From Flavobacterium psychrophilum (lineage in GTDB: Bacteria; Bacteroidota; Bacteroidia; Flavobacteriales; Flavobacteriaceae), in assembly GCA_022730285.1 (NCBI GenBank), contig DZCQ01000002.1, forward strand, positions 66,326 through 130,325: a DNA stretch of 64,000 bases, read 5' to 3'. This document shows, in pieces, positions 1-8,738 of the stretch (positions are counted from its first letter, which is position 1; each line of letters begins with the position of its first letter). Both the position numbers and the translations under genes were made by a program. The notes beneath the pieces were generated by a model. The model did no database searches, was not told the DNA's origin, and saw nothing but the letters and a program-made list of their open reading frames with translations.

Positions 1-25
1 ATTTTTAATCTACTTTTGGTTATTA

Positions 26-1411
26 TTAATTTGCAGCATATAGTATGTTAGTACCATGTACCCATACAGAATTTGTCCAATCCCAATAACCATACCAATC
101 ACTATTTGAGGGAAGTGTTACATTTCCATCTCCGTTGGTATCACCACCATGAGCATCATCTTTAATGGATGTTAGAAATGCAGTTGGGTTTAGAGTTAGT
201 GACGCTATATTCAAGCCATAAGTATTTCCTGTAGGAAATTTCATTACTACATCAGCATTTATAGTTATTGAGCCTGTACTTTTTTGCAAATAGCCATCCA
301 TTACATAAGGTACTTCTGTTTCATTTAGAGTTACAGCAATGTTATTTCCAGCATCAGGGTACATCCAAATACAATTTCGAGCATTTTTTTCTAATGGATT
401 TATTGGATTACTATAACTGTTATTAGCATTTATTGAATAAGTTGCACTCAAATAAATTGGGTAAAAATTATCATAAAAAACATTATTTGTAAAAATAGAA
501 ACAGTTGGGTCACTCATATAGGAGCCTGCATAAAAAGCAAATTGTCCAGTAAAATTTGTGCTACTAGCTGTATGTGCAAAATTGCAATTATCAAAAGTAA
601 AAGAAGGACCAGCAACAGATACTACTACCGCACAACGATAACCACCATCATTAGCACCTGCATAAAGGAAATCACAATAATTAAAAATGTGTCCAGTACC
701 ACCATTTAGGTAAAGATTTAGCCAATCTCCTTTTTGAGGTGTAGTTGCGGTTCCATCTCCATTTGTATCACCACAATAAGAATCGTCTGCAATAGATGTG
801 AAAACAATTCTACTGTTTGCAGTTCCATTTGCAAGTATTTTTCCACTGTTGTTTACTCTTAGCCTGCCATTATTTCCAAGTTTAACAATGACTCCTGCTT
901 GGATGGTTAAAATAGAAGTAATTATTATTTCTGAGTTTATTAAATATACATTTCCAGTTATCCAAGTAGTTGGAGTTGAAATATTTGTATTTGTAACTGT
1001 TACGACTGGGCAACCTCCAAGAGTTGTGAATGTTTTGTCTTCTCCATAAACAATTCCGTCAGCATTCTTAGCAAAAGCACGAATATGAACTATGGTACTT
1101 GGAGCTAACGCAGAAATATCATAAGTGCCACTAAAAACTCCAAGTCCATTTCCTAAAATATCAGTAAATCCGTTTGGGTCATTAGCAATAGGATTTGCAG
1201 TTTCACCCAAACAAATACCGCGTTCGGTTACTGTTGATCCACCATCTAAAGTTACTTCACCACCTAGTTTAACTGTTGTTGCAGTTAATTCTGTTGGAGT
1301 TGCTGTATTGACTGTTAAAACAGAAGTTGGAGTTAAAGGAGTATCATCTGGAGTACAAGAACTAATAAAGGTAAGAGCAAAAAAGCTAAGAACTAGATGT
1401 AATTTTTTCAT
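26..1411 (-). CDS. surface lipoprotein with FN3-like domain and calcium-motif blocks
   Basis: This 461-aa protein begins with a lipoprotein signal peptide: a hydrophobic stretch ending in the lipobox FISSC, with Cys19 as the lipidated residue, followed by a Thr/Pro/Asp-rich tether. Residues about 30-127 read like the Bacteroidota fibronectin-III-like repeat (conserved 'RGICLGE', 'HIRAFAKNADG' and a 'TFTT' end). The rest looks like a beta-helix surface domain. Two blocks, near residues 213 and 422, share the pattern TSIxDDxxxGDTNGDG followed by DW; DTNGDG resembles a calcium-binding loop. The frame is open for 29 codons further upstream, but I start at the ATG giving MKKLHLVLSFF because that restores a proper signal peptide. 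It probably faces the periplasm or cell surface. Its substrate is unknown. It diverges from the sensor kinase gene. Confidence 0.8.
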   Translation of the reverse strand: MKKLHLVLSFFALTFISSCTPDDTPLTPTSVLTVNTATPTELTATTVKLGGEVTLDGGSTVTERGICLGETANPIANDPNGFTDILGNGLGVFSGTYDISALAPSTIVHIRAFAKNADGIVYGEDKTFTTLGGCPVVTVTNTNISTPTTWITGNVYLINSEIIITSILTIQAGVIVKLGNNGRLRVNNSGKILANGTANSRIVFTSIADDSYCGDTNGDGTATTPQKGDWLNLYLNGGTGHIFNYCDFLYAGANDGGYRCAVVVSVAGPSFTFDNCNFAHTASSTNFTGQFAFYAGSYMSDPTVSIFTNNVFYDNFYPIYLSATYSINANNSYSNPINPLEKNARNCIWMYPDAGNNIAVTLNETEVPYVMDGYLQKSTGSITINADVVMKFPTGNTYGLNIASLTLNPTAFLTSIKDDAHGGDTNGDGNVTLPSNSDWYGYWDWTNSVWVHGTNILYAAN

Positions 1412-1704
1412 AATTATTGTTTTGATTATTATTTGAAATTGATTTTTTGTGTGTTTAAATTTTGTCTTTTTAGTGGAAGCATGTGTGTTTTTCATCATTT
1501 TATTTTTTTGATTATTATTGTGAGGTAAAATTAATTTTTAAAAATTAGTCTCTTTTCCTATGAAATAATGATTTTATTTATCCTACTTTTATAGGGCAAA
1601 TAAATGAATATCTTTGAGTTACTTTGCTAAGTAGAATTCAAACTATGTTTTTAAATAAAAGAATGTTTTTCAATTTTACACTATTGAAAAAAATTAACAG
1701 AAGC

Positions 1705-3675
1705 ATGAAAAAATCATTATTTATAATATGTATCTTCTCATTCCATTTTTTGAGCTTTGCACAGCAACAGAAATTGGAGAGCTTGAAAAATGCTATTGCT
1801 AAAATTCATCAAAAACCTATTGATACAACTCAAGTAAGGCTATTGAGTGCTATTGGTTATGATATGAGGGAAATTGATAGTACACTTTCAAAAAAGCTTA
1901 TTAAAGAAGCACTATCTAAAAGTATTATGTTAAAAAACAATTATGCAATCGCTACTAGTTACAGGCTTTTAGGACTTTGGTATAGTAGTTTTGATCAGAA
2001 AGAGAAAGCGTATCAGTGTCACAAATCATCGCTAATTGTAGCTAAAAAAAGCAATAATTTGTATCTTATGGCAGGTGCTTACTTCAATTTAGGAAATGTA
2101 AAATATTGGGCAGGTGAATACGAGAATTGCATAGACTATTTTCTAAAAGCGCAAGAGATTTTTGATAATCCTAAAATTTTTGAAGACAAAACACTGACAA
2201 CAAAAATACTCGACAAGAAGAAATCAGACTTATATTATAATATGAGTGCCGTTTTTAACACCATAAAAAATCTGCCAAAAGCTGACGAATATATAGATAA
2301 AGCTTTGGCTATTGCCAATAAGTATCAAAACAAAACCGTAATTGCTTTTTATACGCAACTAAAAGCCGATAACTATTTTGAAAATGGTAATCTAGAAAAA
2401 GCACTTAGAACAAGATTAAAATATTTGCCTGAATTGGAAAAAGGCGATATTGCAAGAACTTATTTGCAAGGATATTACCATTCAATTTCTCAAGAATATT
2501 TTAAATTAAACAAAATCGATTCTTCCAAATTTTTTGCTCAAAAAAGTCTTCAAATCGCCAATGAAATAAAGATTAAAGACGGAATAGCCAATTCAAAATG
2601 GCAGTTGGGTAAAATAGCAATGAAAGAAAAAAAATATACACAAGCTCAAAATTATTTTAACGAATGTAAAGATTATTATTTGCAAACTAAAGATCCAACC
2701 GAAAGAAGAAATTATTTTGAAGTAATGCATCAACTTATGTATGAAACCAAACGATATAAAGAAGCATATCAGTTTTATGACAAATATTCTGCATTAAATG
2801 ATACCATATTAATAAGTGAACAAACACAACAATTTTCTGAAAGAGAAGCTAGATATCAGTCTGAAAAAAAAGATAAAAATATTTTACTTTTAGAAAAAAA
2901 ACAACTTAAACAAAAAATATTTATTTATTCATTAGCAACAATTGCTGTAAGTTTACTGCTTTTTAGTTTTTTATTATATCGAAATTATAAAGCTAGAAAA
3001 AAAATTGCAGAGCAAAAAATCACACAATTACAACAAGAAAAACAAATTGATGCCACACAAAATATGATTCAAGGAGAAGAAGCCGAACGTACTCGTTTAG
3101 CTCGTGATTTGCACGATGGTTTAGGAGGAATGCTATCAGGAGTTAAATTTCAATTAAATAGTGTGAAAGGAAATGTAGTACTAACCGAAAAAAATGCAAT
3201 TGCTTTTACCAAAAGTATATCACAATTAGATAGTGCAATAGTGGAGATACGACGTGTTGCTCATAATATGATGCCTGAAGCTTTGCTGAAATTTGGTTTA
3301 GATGATACACTTCATAATTATTGTGATTCAGTTTCTGAAAATACTGAATTGCAAACAACCTATCAAAGTTTTGGATTAGAAGACAGATTAGATCAAACAA
3401 CCGAAATTGTATTATACAGAATTGTCCAAGAATTACTCAACAATACATTGAAACATGCCGATGCTAAACAAGCACACATTCAACTTTCAAAAAATGAGAA
3501 AACAATTTCATTAACAGTTGAAGATAACGGAAAAGGTTTTGATGTAAATACCTTGAAAAAAAATGGAATTGGCTTAGCAAATATTAAACATCGTGTAGAT
3601 TATTTGAAAGGAAAAATGGATATTCAATCAGACAAAAATGGGACATCAACTCATATCGAATTTGAAGTAGCTTAA
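1705..3675 (+). CDS. TPR-containing sensor histidine kinase (NarL/HisKA_3 type)
   Basis: This 656-aa membrane-bound kinase partners the response regulator 3 nt downstream. In order: a signal peptide ending near 'SFAQ', about 350 residues of alpha-helical tetratricopeptide repeats (periplasmic by inference), a coiled coil, one membrane segment at about 405-425, a second coiled coil, the dimerisation/phosphoacceptor motif DLHDGLGG with His470, and a C-terminal HATPase_c domain with DNGKGFD and GIGLANIKHR. This order is common in Bacteroidota. The start was placed at the ATG encoding MKKSLFIICIFSF, because the open frame upstream lacks signal-peptide character. A TAtcTTTG box at 1609-1616 could be the -7 element, but I see no TTG at the right spacing. 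The signal sensed is unknown. Confidence 0.9.
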   Translation: MKKSLFIICIFSFHFLSFAQQQKLESLKNAIAKIHQKPIDTTQVRLLSAIGYDMREIDSTLSKKLIKEALSKSIMLKNNYAIATSYRLLGLWYSSFDQKEKAYQCHKSSLIVAKKSNNLYLMAGAYFNLGNVKYWAGEYENCIDYFLKAQEIFDNPKIFEDKTLTTKILDKKKSDLYYNMSAVFNTIKNLPKADEYIDKALAIANKYQNKTVIAFYTQLKADNYFENGNLEKALRTRLKYLPELEKGDIARTYLQGYYHSISQEYFKLNKIDSSKFFAQKSLQIANEIKIKDGIANSKWQLGKIAMKEKKYTQAQNYFNECKDYYLQTKDPTERRNYFEVMHQLMYETKRYKEAYQFYDKYSALNDTILISEQTQQFSEREARYQSEKKDKNILLLEKKQLKQKIFIYSLATIAVSLLLFSFLLYRNYKARKKIAEQKITQLQQEKQIDATQNMIQGEEAERTRLARDLHDGLGGMLSGVKFQLNSVKGNVVLTEKNAIAFTKSISQLDSAIVEIRRVAHNMMPEALLKFGLDDTLHNYCDSVSENTELQTTYQSFGLEDRLDQTTEIVLYRIVQELLNNTLKHADAKQAHIQLSKNEKTISLTVEDNGKGFDVNTLKKNGIGLANIKHRVDYLKGKMDIQSDKNGTSTHIEFEVA

Positions 3676-3678
3676 TCT

Positions 3679-4293
3679 ATGAAACACAGAATTTTTATTG
3701 TAGATGATCATCCTATGGTAATTGAGGGATTTAAAGCATTGTTATCTCAAAATGATGAGATTACTATTGTTGGTTTTGCCGAAAATGCCTTTGAAGCAAT
3801 TGATTTTATCAAAAAAAATCACGTTGATATTGCTTTTCTAGACATCAATTTACCCGATATTAGCGGAATAGAGTTGTGTAAAAAAATTAAAACTGAGTTT
3901 CCAACCATTCAATGTTTGGCTTTAAGCACTTTTAATGACCGAAGTTATGTTTCTAAAATGATTGAGAATGGTGCGAGTGGTTATTTATTAAAAAATTCCT
4001 GTAAAGAAGAAATTTTCAAAGCTATTGAAGAAGTTTCAAAAGGAAATATGTTTTTTAATGTTGATTATCAAAAGCAAAATGTTTCCAAATACGATCAAGC
4101 ACCTATTATAACTCGAAGAGAAAAAGAAGTTCTAATAGAAATTGCCGAAGGTCTTACCAATCAACAAATTGCAGATAAACTTTTCATAAGCATCACAACA
4201 GTGAGTTCACATCGTCAAAATCTAATGCTAAAACTCGAAGCCAATAACACAGCTTCACTAATTAAAATAGCAGTAAAATTTAATTTGATTTAG
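3679..4293 (+). CDS. NarL/FixJ-family response regulator
   Basis: This is a 204-aa DNA-binding response regulator. The receiver domain spans about 1-120, with the acidic pair D9-D10 and the phosphoacceptor D55 in 'AFLDINLPD'. The C-terminal LuxR-type helix-turn-helix (about 140-200) carries 'TRREKEVL' and 'GLTNQQIADKLFIS'. The gene begins 3 nt after the stop of the TPR kinase, so the two are surely co-transcribed and form a cognate pair. Family members bind promoter DNA as phosphorylated dimers. The regulon cannot be read from this window; the divergent lipoprotein gene is a possible target only by position. Confidence 0.93.
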   Translation: MKHRIFIVDDHPMVIEGFKALLSQNDEITIVGFAENAFEAIDFIKKNHVDIAFLDINLPDISGIELCKKIKTEFPTIQCLALSTFNDRSYVSKMIENGASGYLLKNSCKEEIFKAIEEVSKGNMFFNVDYQKQNVSKYDQAPIITRREKEVLIEIAEGLTNQQIADKLFISITTVSSHRQNLMLKLEANNTASLIKIAVKFNLI

Positions 4294-4339
4294 ATATTAT
4301 TTACAAATGCTTTTTTAATAACTTCCGTACTATTTCTTT

Positions 4340-5377
4340 TTAAAAAAAATTGACAATCTTGCCATTTTGTTCTAAATGCAATTTGTATTGTTGCATTCCT
4401 TCTTTGTGCGAAAGATATGGGAAACCTCGTTTATGATTTTGAACACTAATTTTGTACATATAAGTAATATGTCTTGCCAATTCTTTCCATGCAAAAAAGA
4501 TAGAATGTTTTGGGTCGTAAATATGTGTTGGCTCGCTTGCAGCACCATTTACCTCCACAATAGCAAAGTTTTTTCCTTGCTCTAAATCTGTCCAAGAATT
4601 ATACATAACATCTAATCTTCCAAAATAAAACTCAGAGATTTCTTGACATATTCCATCAATAGTTTCGTTTAACTTATCGGTTATTAAATTGCTGGCATCC
4701 ATAAATTTTGCACCACGGGCGTGATTTCCGTAAGGTACAAGGTTTAATTTTTTGTCTTTTTCTAAAATTTCATTAAACTGATTTCCAAAATCTTTTTTGA
4801 TACTTTCAATTTGCAATTCATAACGTGGATTTGCTCTAATCAATTGTTCAATTGTTGCTTTTCCATTTCCTTCAATTATTGCATATTCTTTGGCTACAAT
4901 TCCAGTTATTTTTCCTTTTTTCTCCTCTGGAAAACGAACATAGAAAATACCAACTTCTTTATTATAAGGAATTAAATCTTGAATTAAATAATCAAAATTT
5001 GCCTTAGAATTATAGGTTTGTAATTCTTCCAAATTATATATTTTTTTCACAGCCGAACCTCGTAAACCAATATCAGGCTTTGCAATAAATGGAAATGGAA
5101 TACTTGATTTTTTTAAGGCAGAAATTACTTCTTCAATATTATTATTTTCTAAAACTAATATTGTTTTTGGATAATATTTTTGTGGAATAAAATCGTAAAT
5201 ATTCTTTTTGCTTTCTAACATAAATCCACCATTTTTCATCTTTGGATTGCAGGTGTTAAAAAAGAAAATGGTTTGAACCTTTATAGCATAAAAGGTCCAT
5301 AAAAAATAAATAGGAATATACACAATTTTAAATGGCCAATATTCCCAATGAGTAAGTTTATGAAAAAAAAGTTTCAA
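4340..5377 (-). CDS. ATP-grasp domain protein
   Basis: This 345-aa protein has an ATP-grasp-like core. A lysine-containing nucleotide-binding segment ('PFIAKPDIGLRGSAV', about 95-110) is followed by 'YLIQDLIPY', and a late metal-binding segment reads 'FAIVEVNGAASEPTHIYDP'. Such enzymes couple ATP to carboxylate-amine or carboxylate-thiol ligation; relatives are sometimes named D-alanine-D-alanine ligase, but the substrate is unknown. The N-terminal 45 residues are aromatic and hydrophobic and may associate with the membrane. The start is a TTG one nucleotide after the stop of the NRDE gene (TAAGTTG), which suggests translational coupling. No ATG exists before residue 47, and the N-terminal sequence looks genuine from the TTG. 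Confidence 0.75.
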   Translation of the reverse strand: MKLFFHKLTHWEYWPFKIVYIPIYFLWTFYAIKVQTIFFFNTCNPKMKNGGFMLESKKNIYDFIPQKYYPKTILVLENNNIEEVISALKKSSIPFPFIAKPDIGLRGSAVKKIYNLEELQTYNSKANFDYLIQDLIPYNKEVGIFYVRFPEEKKGKITGIVAKEYAIIEGNGKATIEQLIRANPRYELQIESIKKDFGNQFNEILEKDKKLNLVPYGNHARGAKFMDASNLITDKLNETIDGICQEISEFYFGRLDVMYNSWTDLEQGKNFAIVEVNGAASEPTHIYDPKHSIFFAWKELARHITYMYKISVQNHKRGFPYLSHKEGMQQYKLHLEQNGKIVNFF

Positions 5378-5378
5378 C

Positions 5379-6086
5379 TTATTGAAGTGTAATTAAATTA
5401 TAAAATTCTTGTTGATTTTGCAAATCGTGGTACGAAAGTACAATTTTATTTTCTTGAATCATAGTTTGTGTAATGCTTAAGGTTTTCAATTCGTTATTTC
5501 TGTTGATGATTAAACCATTTTCTGAATCATCTTTTTTGGCATAACGATGAAATTGAAATAAATTTTCGGCTGAAATTTCATTTGAAGCTATAAAAATCTG
5601 AAATAATTCTTCTCTTTGCTCACGAATTTCTTTTGGATATAAAGTTGATGAAGACCAAATGTAACTTTGGTTACTATCTAAATTTAAAGTAGTTTTTTCG
5701 ATTTCATTCCAACGTAATTGGTACAGTTTTTTATCCTGAAACAACACAATTGTAAAAGGCTCAATAGCTGACAAATCGATTGAATTCCATGCTAAAATTG
5801 GCGAATTTGAGCTTATCAAATCGAGAACAATCAATCCGCGACTTTTTCTGTAAGATGGTTTGAGTTGATGTTTTTCATCGGCACCATTTAGCAATACTAA
5901 AACAGTTCCGTTTTCGGAAACAGCATACCAAGTTCCACCAGCTTTTTGATCTTTTGGGAAATAGATGTTTTTTTGATTTATAAAATATTTTTGAGGTTCT
6001 ATAGCACTTTGGCGAGCTACTTTTTCGTCACGGTTGTGTGTTAAAATTGCTTTTCCATTAGAAGAAACAAAACTTACTGTGCACAT
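5379..6086 (-). CDS. NRDE family protein (TANGO2-like)
   Basis: This 235-aa protein starts MCTVSF, with Cys2, and carries the family hallmark NRDE at residues 18-21 ('LTHNRDEK'). 'GGTWYAVSENG' and 'SRGLIVLDLI' also fit the TANGO2/NRDE fold, which resembles N-terminal nucleophile hydrolases, so Cys2 may be a processed nucleophile. Family function in bacteria is not established; eukaryotic TANGO2 has been linked to haem or lipid handling. Its first 13 nt overlap the end of the DinB gene, and its stop lies 1 nt before the ATP-grasp start, so the three genes form one tight unit. Confidence 0.88.
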   Translation of the reverse strand: MCTVSFVSSNGKAILTHNRDEKVARQSAIEPQKYFINQKNIYFPKDQKAGGTWYAVSENGTVLVLLNGADEKHQLKPSYRKSRGLIVLDLISSNSPILAWNSIDLSAIEPFTIVLFQDKKLYQLRWNEIEKTTLNLDSNQSYIWSSSTLYPKEIREQREELFQIFIASNEISAENLFQFHRYAKKDDSENGLIINRNNELKTLSITQTMIQENKIVLSYHDLQNQQEFYNLITLQ

Positions 6087-6562
6087 TTTTTTCTATATTC
6101 AATGGTAGAATGTGCTACTCCAAAATTTTCATCAATAGTAATAGAATCATTTTGTAAAATCGCTACTTTTATAAGTGCTTGATGATGAATGGAATGCTCT
6201 AAGTTATAAAGTAATTCTCTGGTATAATTACTTTCAATTTCCAGTATTTGATTACCAATAACTTGTTGCAAAATTAAATTTTTATTTGGCTTTTTAAGAT
6301 TTTCAATAATACATTCAATTGCAGTTTTTGCAGTTTCAGTACAGTTTTGAATGGTATAATCTCTTTTTCTACTATCATAATTTATAATACCACTTTCATA
6401 TTGGTTCTCTAAACATTGAAAAAGTTCAATAATGTGACGTGTATGTTCACCAATAGTTGCCTTACTCAATTCTAGGTATTGACAAGTATAATCATCGGTA
6501 GATAATTGAGAAAGCAAATGGGACAAATCTGTTAGATTTTTTTGAATAGAAACAATTGGCAT
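6074..6562 (-). CDS. DinB-like four-helix protein
   Basis: This 162-aa protein matches the DinB/YfiT four-helix fold, with a metal-binding histidine set: His40/His43 in 'GEHTRHIIELF' and His123/His126/His127 in 'LEHSIHHQALI'. Members are putative metal-dependent transferases using thiol cofactors, or DNA-damage-induced proteins of unknown activity. It is the first gene of the DinB-NRDE-ATP-grasp unit and overlaps the next gene by 13 nt. The substrate cannot be inferred. Confidence 0.82.
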   Translation of the reverse strand: MPIVSIQKNLTDLSHLLSQLSTDDYTCQYLELSKATIGEHTRHIIELFQCLENQYESGIINYDSRKRDYTIQNCTETAKTAIECIIENLKKPNKNLILQQVIGNQILEIESNYTRELLYNLEHSIHHQALIKVAILQNDSITIDENFGVAHSTIEYRKKCAQ

Positions 6563-6651
6563 ACTATATTTTTTTTTTGAGAATACAAATATATCTTAAA
6601 TTACAATACAACTTTTAAAAATTAGAAAACAGCATTTGTATTTATCATTTC

Positions 6652-6684
6652 ATAAAAAAAAAACCGAGCAATTTCTCACTCGGT
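6652..6684 (-). terminator. Rho-independent terminator of dnaK
   Basis: ACCGAG (6663-6668) pairs with CTCGGT (6679-6684) around a 10-nt loop. On the minus strand the hairpin is followed by a run of T (the plus-strand A run at about 6652-6662). It lies 30 nt downstream of the dnaK stop. Confidence 0.85.
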
Positions 6685-6715
6685 CTTAATACTTAATACT
6701 AAAAACTTAATACTT
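6685..6715. repeat. short direct repeats of CTTAATACT
   Basis: Three near-identical copies of a CTTAATACT unit (about 6685-6693, 6692-6700 and 6706-6714) sit between the dnaK stop and its terminator. This is low-complexity sequence with no evident function. Confidence 0.5.
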
Positions 6716-8597
6716 ATTTAACTTCTTCAAATTCTACATCTTGAACATCGTCTCCTTGCGTTTCAGCTTGTGGCTGTGCTTGTTGCTGTCCTGCATCTCC
6801 TTGAGCATACATTGCTTCGGTAGCGGTTTTCCAAGCAGCATTTACATTGTCAAGACCTTTTTGAATTGCTTCTAAATCTTGCGATTGGTGTGCCATTCTT
6901 AACTCAGTCAAGGCATATTCGATAGCAGTTTTGTGTTCATCTGTAATTTTATCGCCTAGTTCTTTTAATTGAGATTCTGTTTGGAAAATAGTAGAGTCAG
7001 CTTCATTTATTTTTTCAGCTCTTTCTTTTGCAATTTTATCAGATTCTGCATTTGCTTCTGCATCTTTTTTCATTCTTTCGATTTCATCTGCTGTTAATCC
7101 AGAAGATGCTTCGATACGAATATCGTGCGATTTACCAGTTCCTTTATCAGTTGCAGAAACTTTGATAATACCATTTGCATCAATATCAAAAGTAACTTCA
7201 ATTTGAGGAACTCCTCTTGGTGCTGGTGGAATACCATCTAAGTGGAAACGACCAATTGTTTTGTTATCAGCAGCCATTGCTCTTGCACCTTGCAAAACGT
7301 GAATTTCTACAGATGGTTGTGAGTCAGCAGCAGTGGAGAAAACTTGCGATTTTTTGGTTGGAATTGTAGTATTAGATTCAATTAATACTGTCATTACTCC
7401 ACCCATTGTTTCGATACCTAAAGATAAAGGTGTAACGTCAAGTAACAATACATCTTTCACGTCTCCAGAAAGAACACCACCTTGAATAGCAGCTCCAATT
7501 GCTACAACCTCGTCAGGATTCACTCCTTTAGAAGCTTTTTTACCGAAGAATTTTTCTACTTCGTCTGCAATTCTTGGCATTCTAGTAGAACCTCCTACTA
7601 AGATAACTTCGTCAATATCAGAAGTTTTTAAACCTGCATCTTTTAATGCCTTAGCAACTGGTTCCATAGAACGTTTTACTAAAGCATCAGATAATTGTTC
7701 AAATTTAGCTCTTGATAATTTTTTCACTAAGTGTTTTGGTCCAGAAGCAGTAGCTGTTACATAAGGCAAGTTGATTTCTGTTTCAGCAGAAGATGACAAC
7801 TCGATTTTTGCTTTTTCAGCAGCTTCTTTAATTCTTTGTAATGACATTGGATCCAAACGCAAATCAATTCCTTCTTCGGCTTTGAACTCGTCTGCCAACC
7901 AGTCAATAATTGTTTGGTCAAAATCGTCACCACCTAAGTGCGTATCTCCATTGGTAGATAATACTTCAAAAACGCCATCCCCTAATTCTAAGATAGAAAT
8001 ATCAAAAGTACCACCACCTAAATCGTACACGGCAATTTTTTGATCTGTTCCTTTTTTATCTAAACCATAAGCTAATGCAGCAGCGGTTGGTTCGTTAATG
8101 ATTCGCATTACTTTCAAGCCTGCAATTTCACCAGCTTCTTTAGTAGCTTGACGTTGTGCATCGTTAAAGTAAGCAGGAACTGTGATAACTGCTTCTGTAA
8201 CTGTTTGACCAAGATAGTCTTCAGCTGTTTTTTTCATTTTTTGAAGTGTCATTGCGGACAATTCTTGTGGAGTGTATAAGCGACCATCAATATCTACACG
8301 AGGTGTATTGTTATCTCCTTTTACTATTGTGTAAGGTACTCGTTTTGCTTCCTCTGCAGTTTCAGAAAAAGTGTGTCCCATAAAGCGTTTGATAGAAGCA
8401 ATTGTTTTTGTAGGATTTGTAACTGCTTGTCTTTTAGCAGGATCTCCTACTTTAATTTCGCCACCTTCTACAAATGCTATAATTGAAGGTGTTGTTCTTT
8501 TTCCTTCAGAATTTGGTATTACTACCGCTTCTTGTCCTTCCATTACAGATACGCAAGAGTTGGTTGTTCCTAAATCGATTCCGATTATTTTTCCCAT
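6714..8597 (-). CDS. dnaK: molecular chaperone DnaK (Hsp70)
   Basis: This 627-aa Hsp70 is of normal length. The N-terminal ATPase domain begins '[15 protein letters not shown]' and contains '[13 protein letters not shown]' and '[13 protein letters not shown]'. The substrate-binding domain and helical lid follow, and the protein ends with a Gln/Ala-rich linker and the acidic tail 'DVEFEEVK', the usual docking end. It refolds cytosolic client proteins with DnaJ and GrpE, which are not in the window. It is monocistronic: lpdA upstream is 141 nt away and a hairpin terminator follows. A sigma-54-like site lies about 55-70 nt upstream of the ATG. Confidence 0.98.
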   Translation of the reverse strand: MGKIIGIDLGTTNSCVSVMEGQEAVVIPNSEGKRTTPSIIAFVEGGEIKVGDPAKRQAVTNPTKTIASIKRFMGHTFSETAEEAKRVPYTIVKGDNNTPRVDIDGRLYTPQELSAMTLQKMKKTAEDYLGQTVTEAVITVPAYFNDAQRQATKEAGEIAGLKVMRIINEPTAAALAYGLDKKGTDQKIAVYDLGGGTFDISILELGDGVFEVLSTNGDTHLGGDDFDQTIIDWLADEFKAEEGIDLRLDPMSLQRIKEAAEKAKIELSSSAETEINLPYVTATASGPKHLVKKLSRAKFEQLSDALVKRSMEPVAKALKDAGLKTSDIDEVILVGGSTRMPRIADEVEKFFGKKASKGVNPDEVVAIGAAIQGGVLSGDVKDVLLLDVTPLSLGIETMGGVMTVLIESNTTIPTKKSQVFSTAADSQPSVEIHVLQGARAMAADNKTIGRFHLDGIPPAPRGVPQIEVTFDIDANGIIKVSATDKGTGKSHDIRIEASSGLTADEIERMKKDAEANAESDKIAKERAEKINEADSTIFQTESQLKELGDKITDEHKTAIEYALTELRMAHQSQDLEAIQKGLDNVNAAWKTATEAMYAQGDAGQQQAQPQAETQGDDVQDVEFEEVK

Positions 8598-8652
8598 TGT
8601 TTACTATATTTAATTTATTTATATAATTCTTTTTTTACTCTTTTTAGAATTA

Positions 8653-8669
8653 GTCAAGTTTTGTGCCAA
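8653..8669 (-). promoter_or_regulatory. possible sigma-54-like promoter of dnaK
   Basis: On the minus strand TTGGCAC and TTGAC are spaced like a -24/-12 sigma-54 promoter (GG followed by 10 nt), but the -12 dinucleotide is GA instead of GC. Two ATGACA copies, 8 bp apart at 8723-8736, lie upstream and could be activator sites. This is inference from pattern only. Confidence 0.3.
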
Positions 8670-8738
8670 TACTCAAAAGAAATTAATTTTGTCAGTTATA
8701 CTTTATTTTGCATGTAAAAAGTATGACAACATGACATT

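Noticed and set aside
798-1436. Antisense open frames (83 and 103 aa) in the lipoprotein gene
   Set aside because: They are explained by the real minus-strand gene; no start context or domain.
7771-8613. Antisense open frames inside dnaK (90 and 80 aa)
   Set aside because: They are shadows of dnaK codon structure on the opposite strand.
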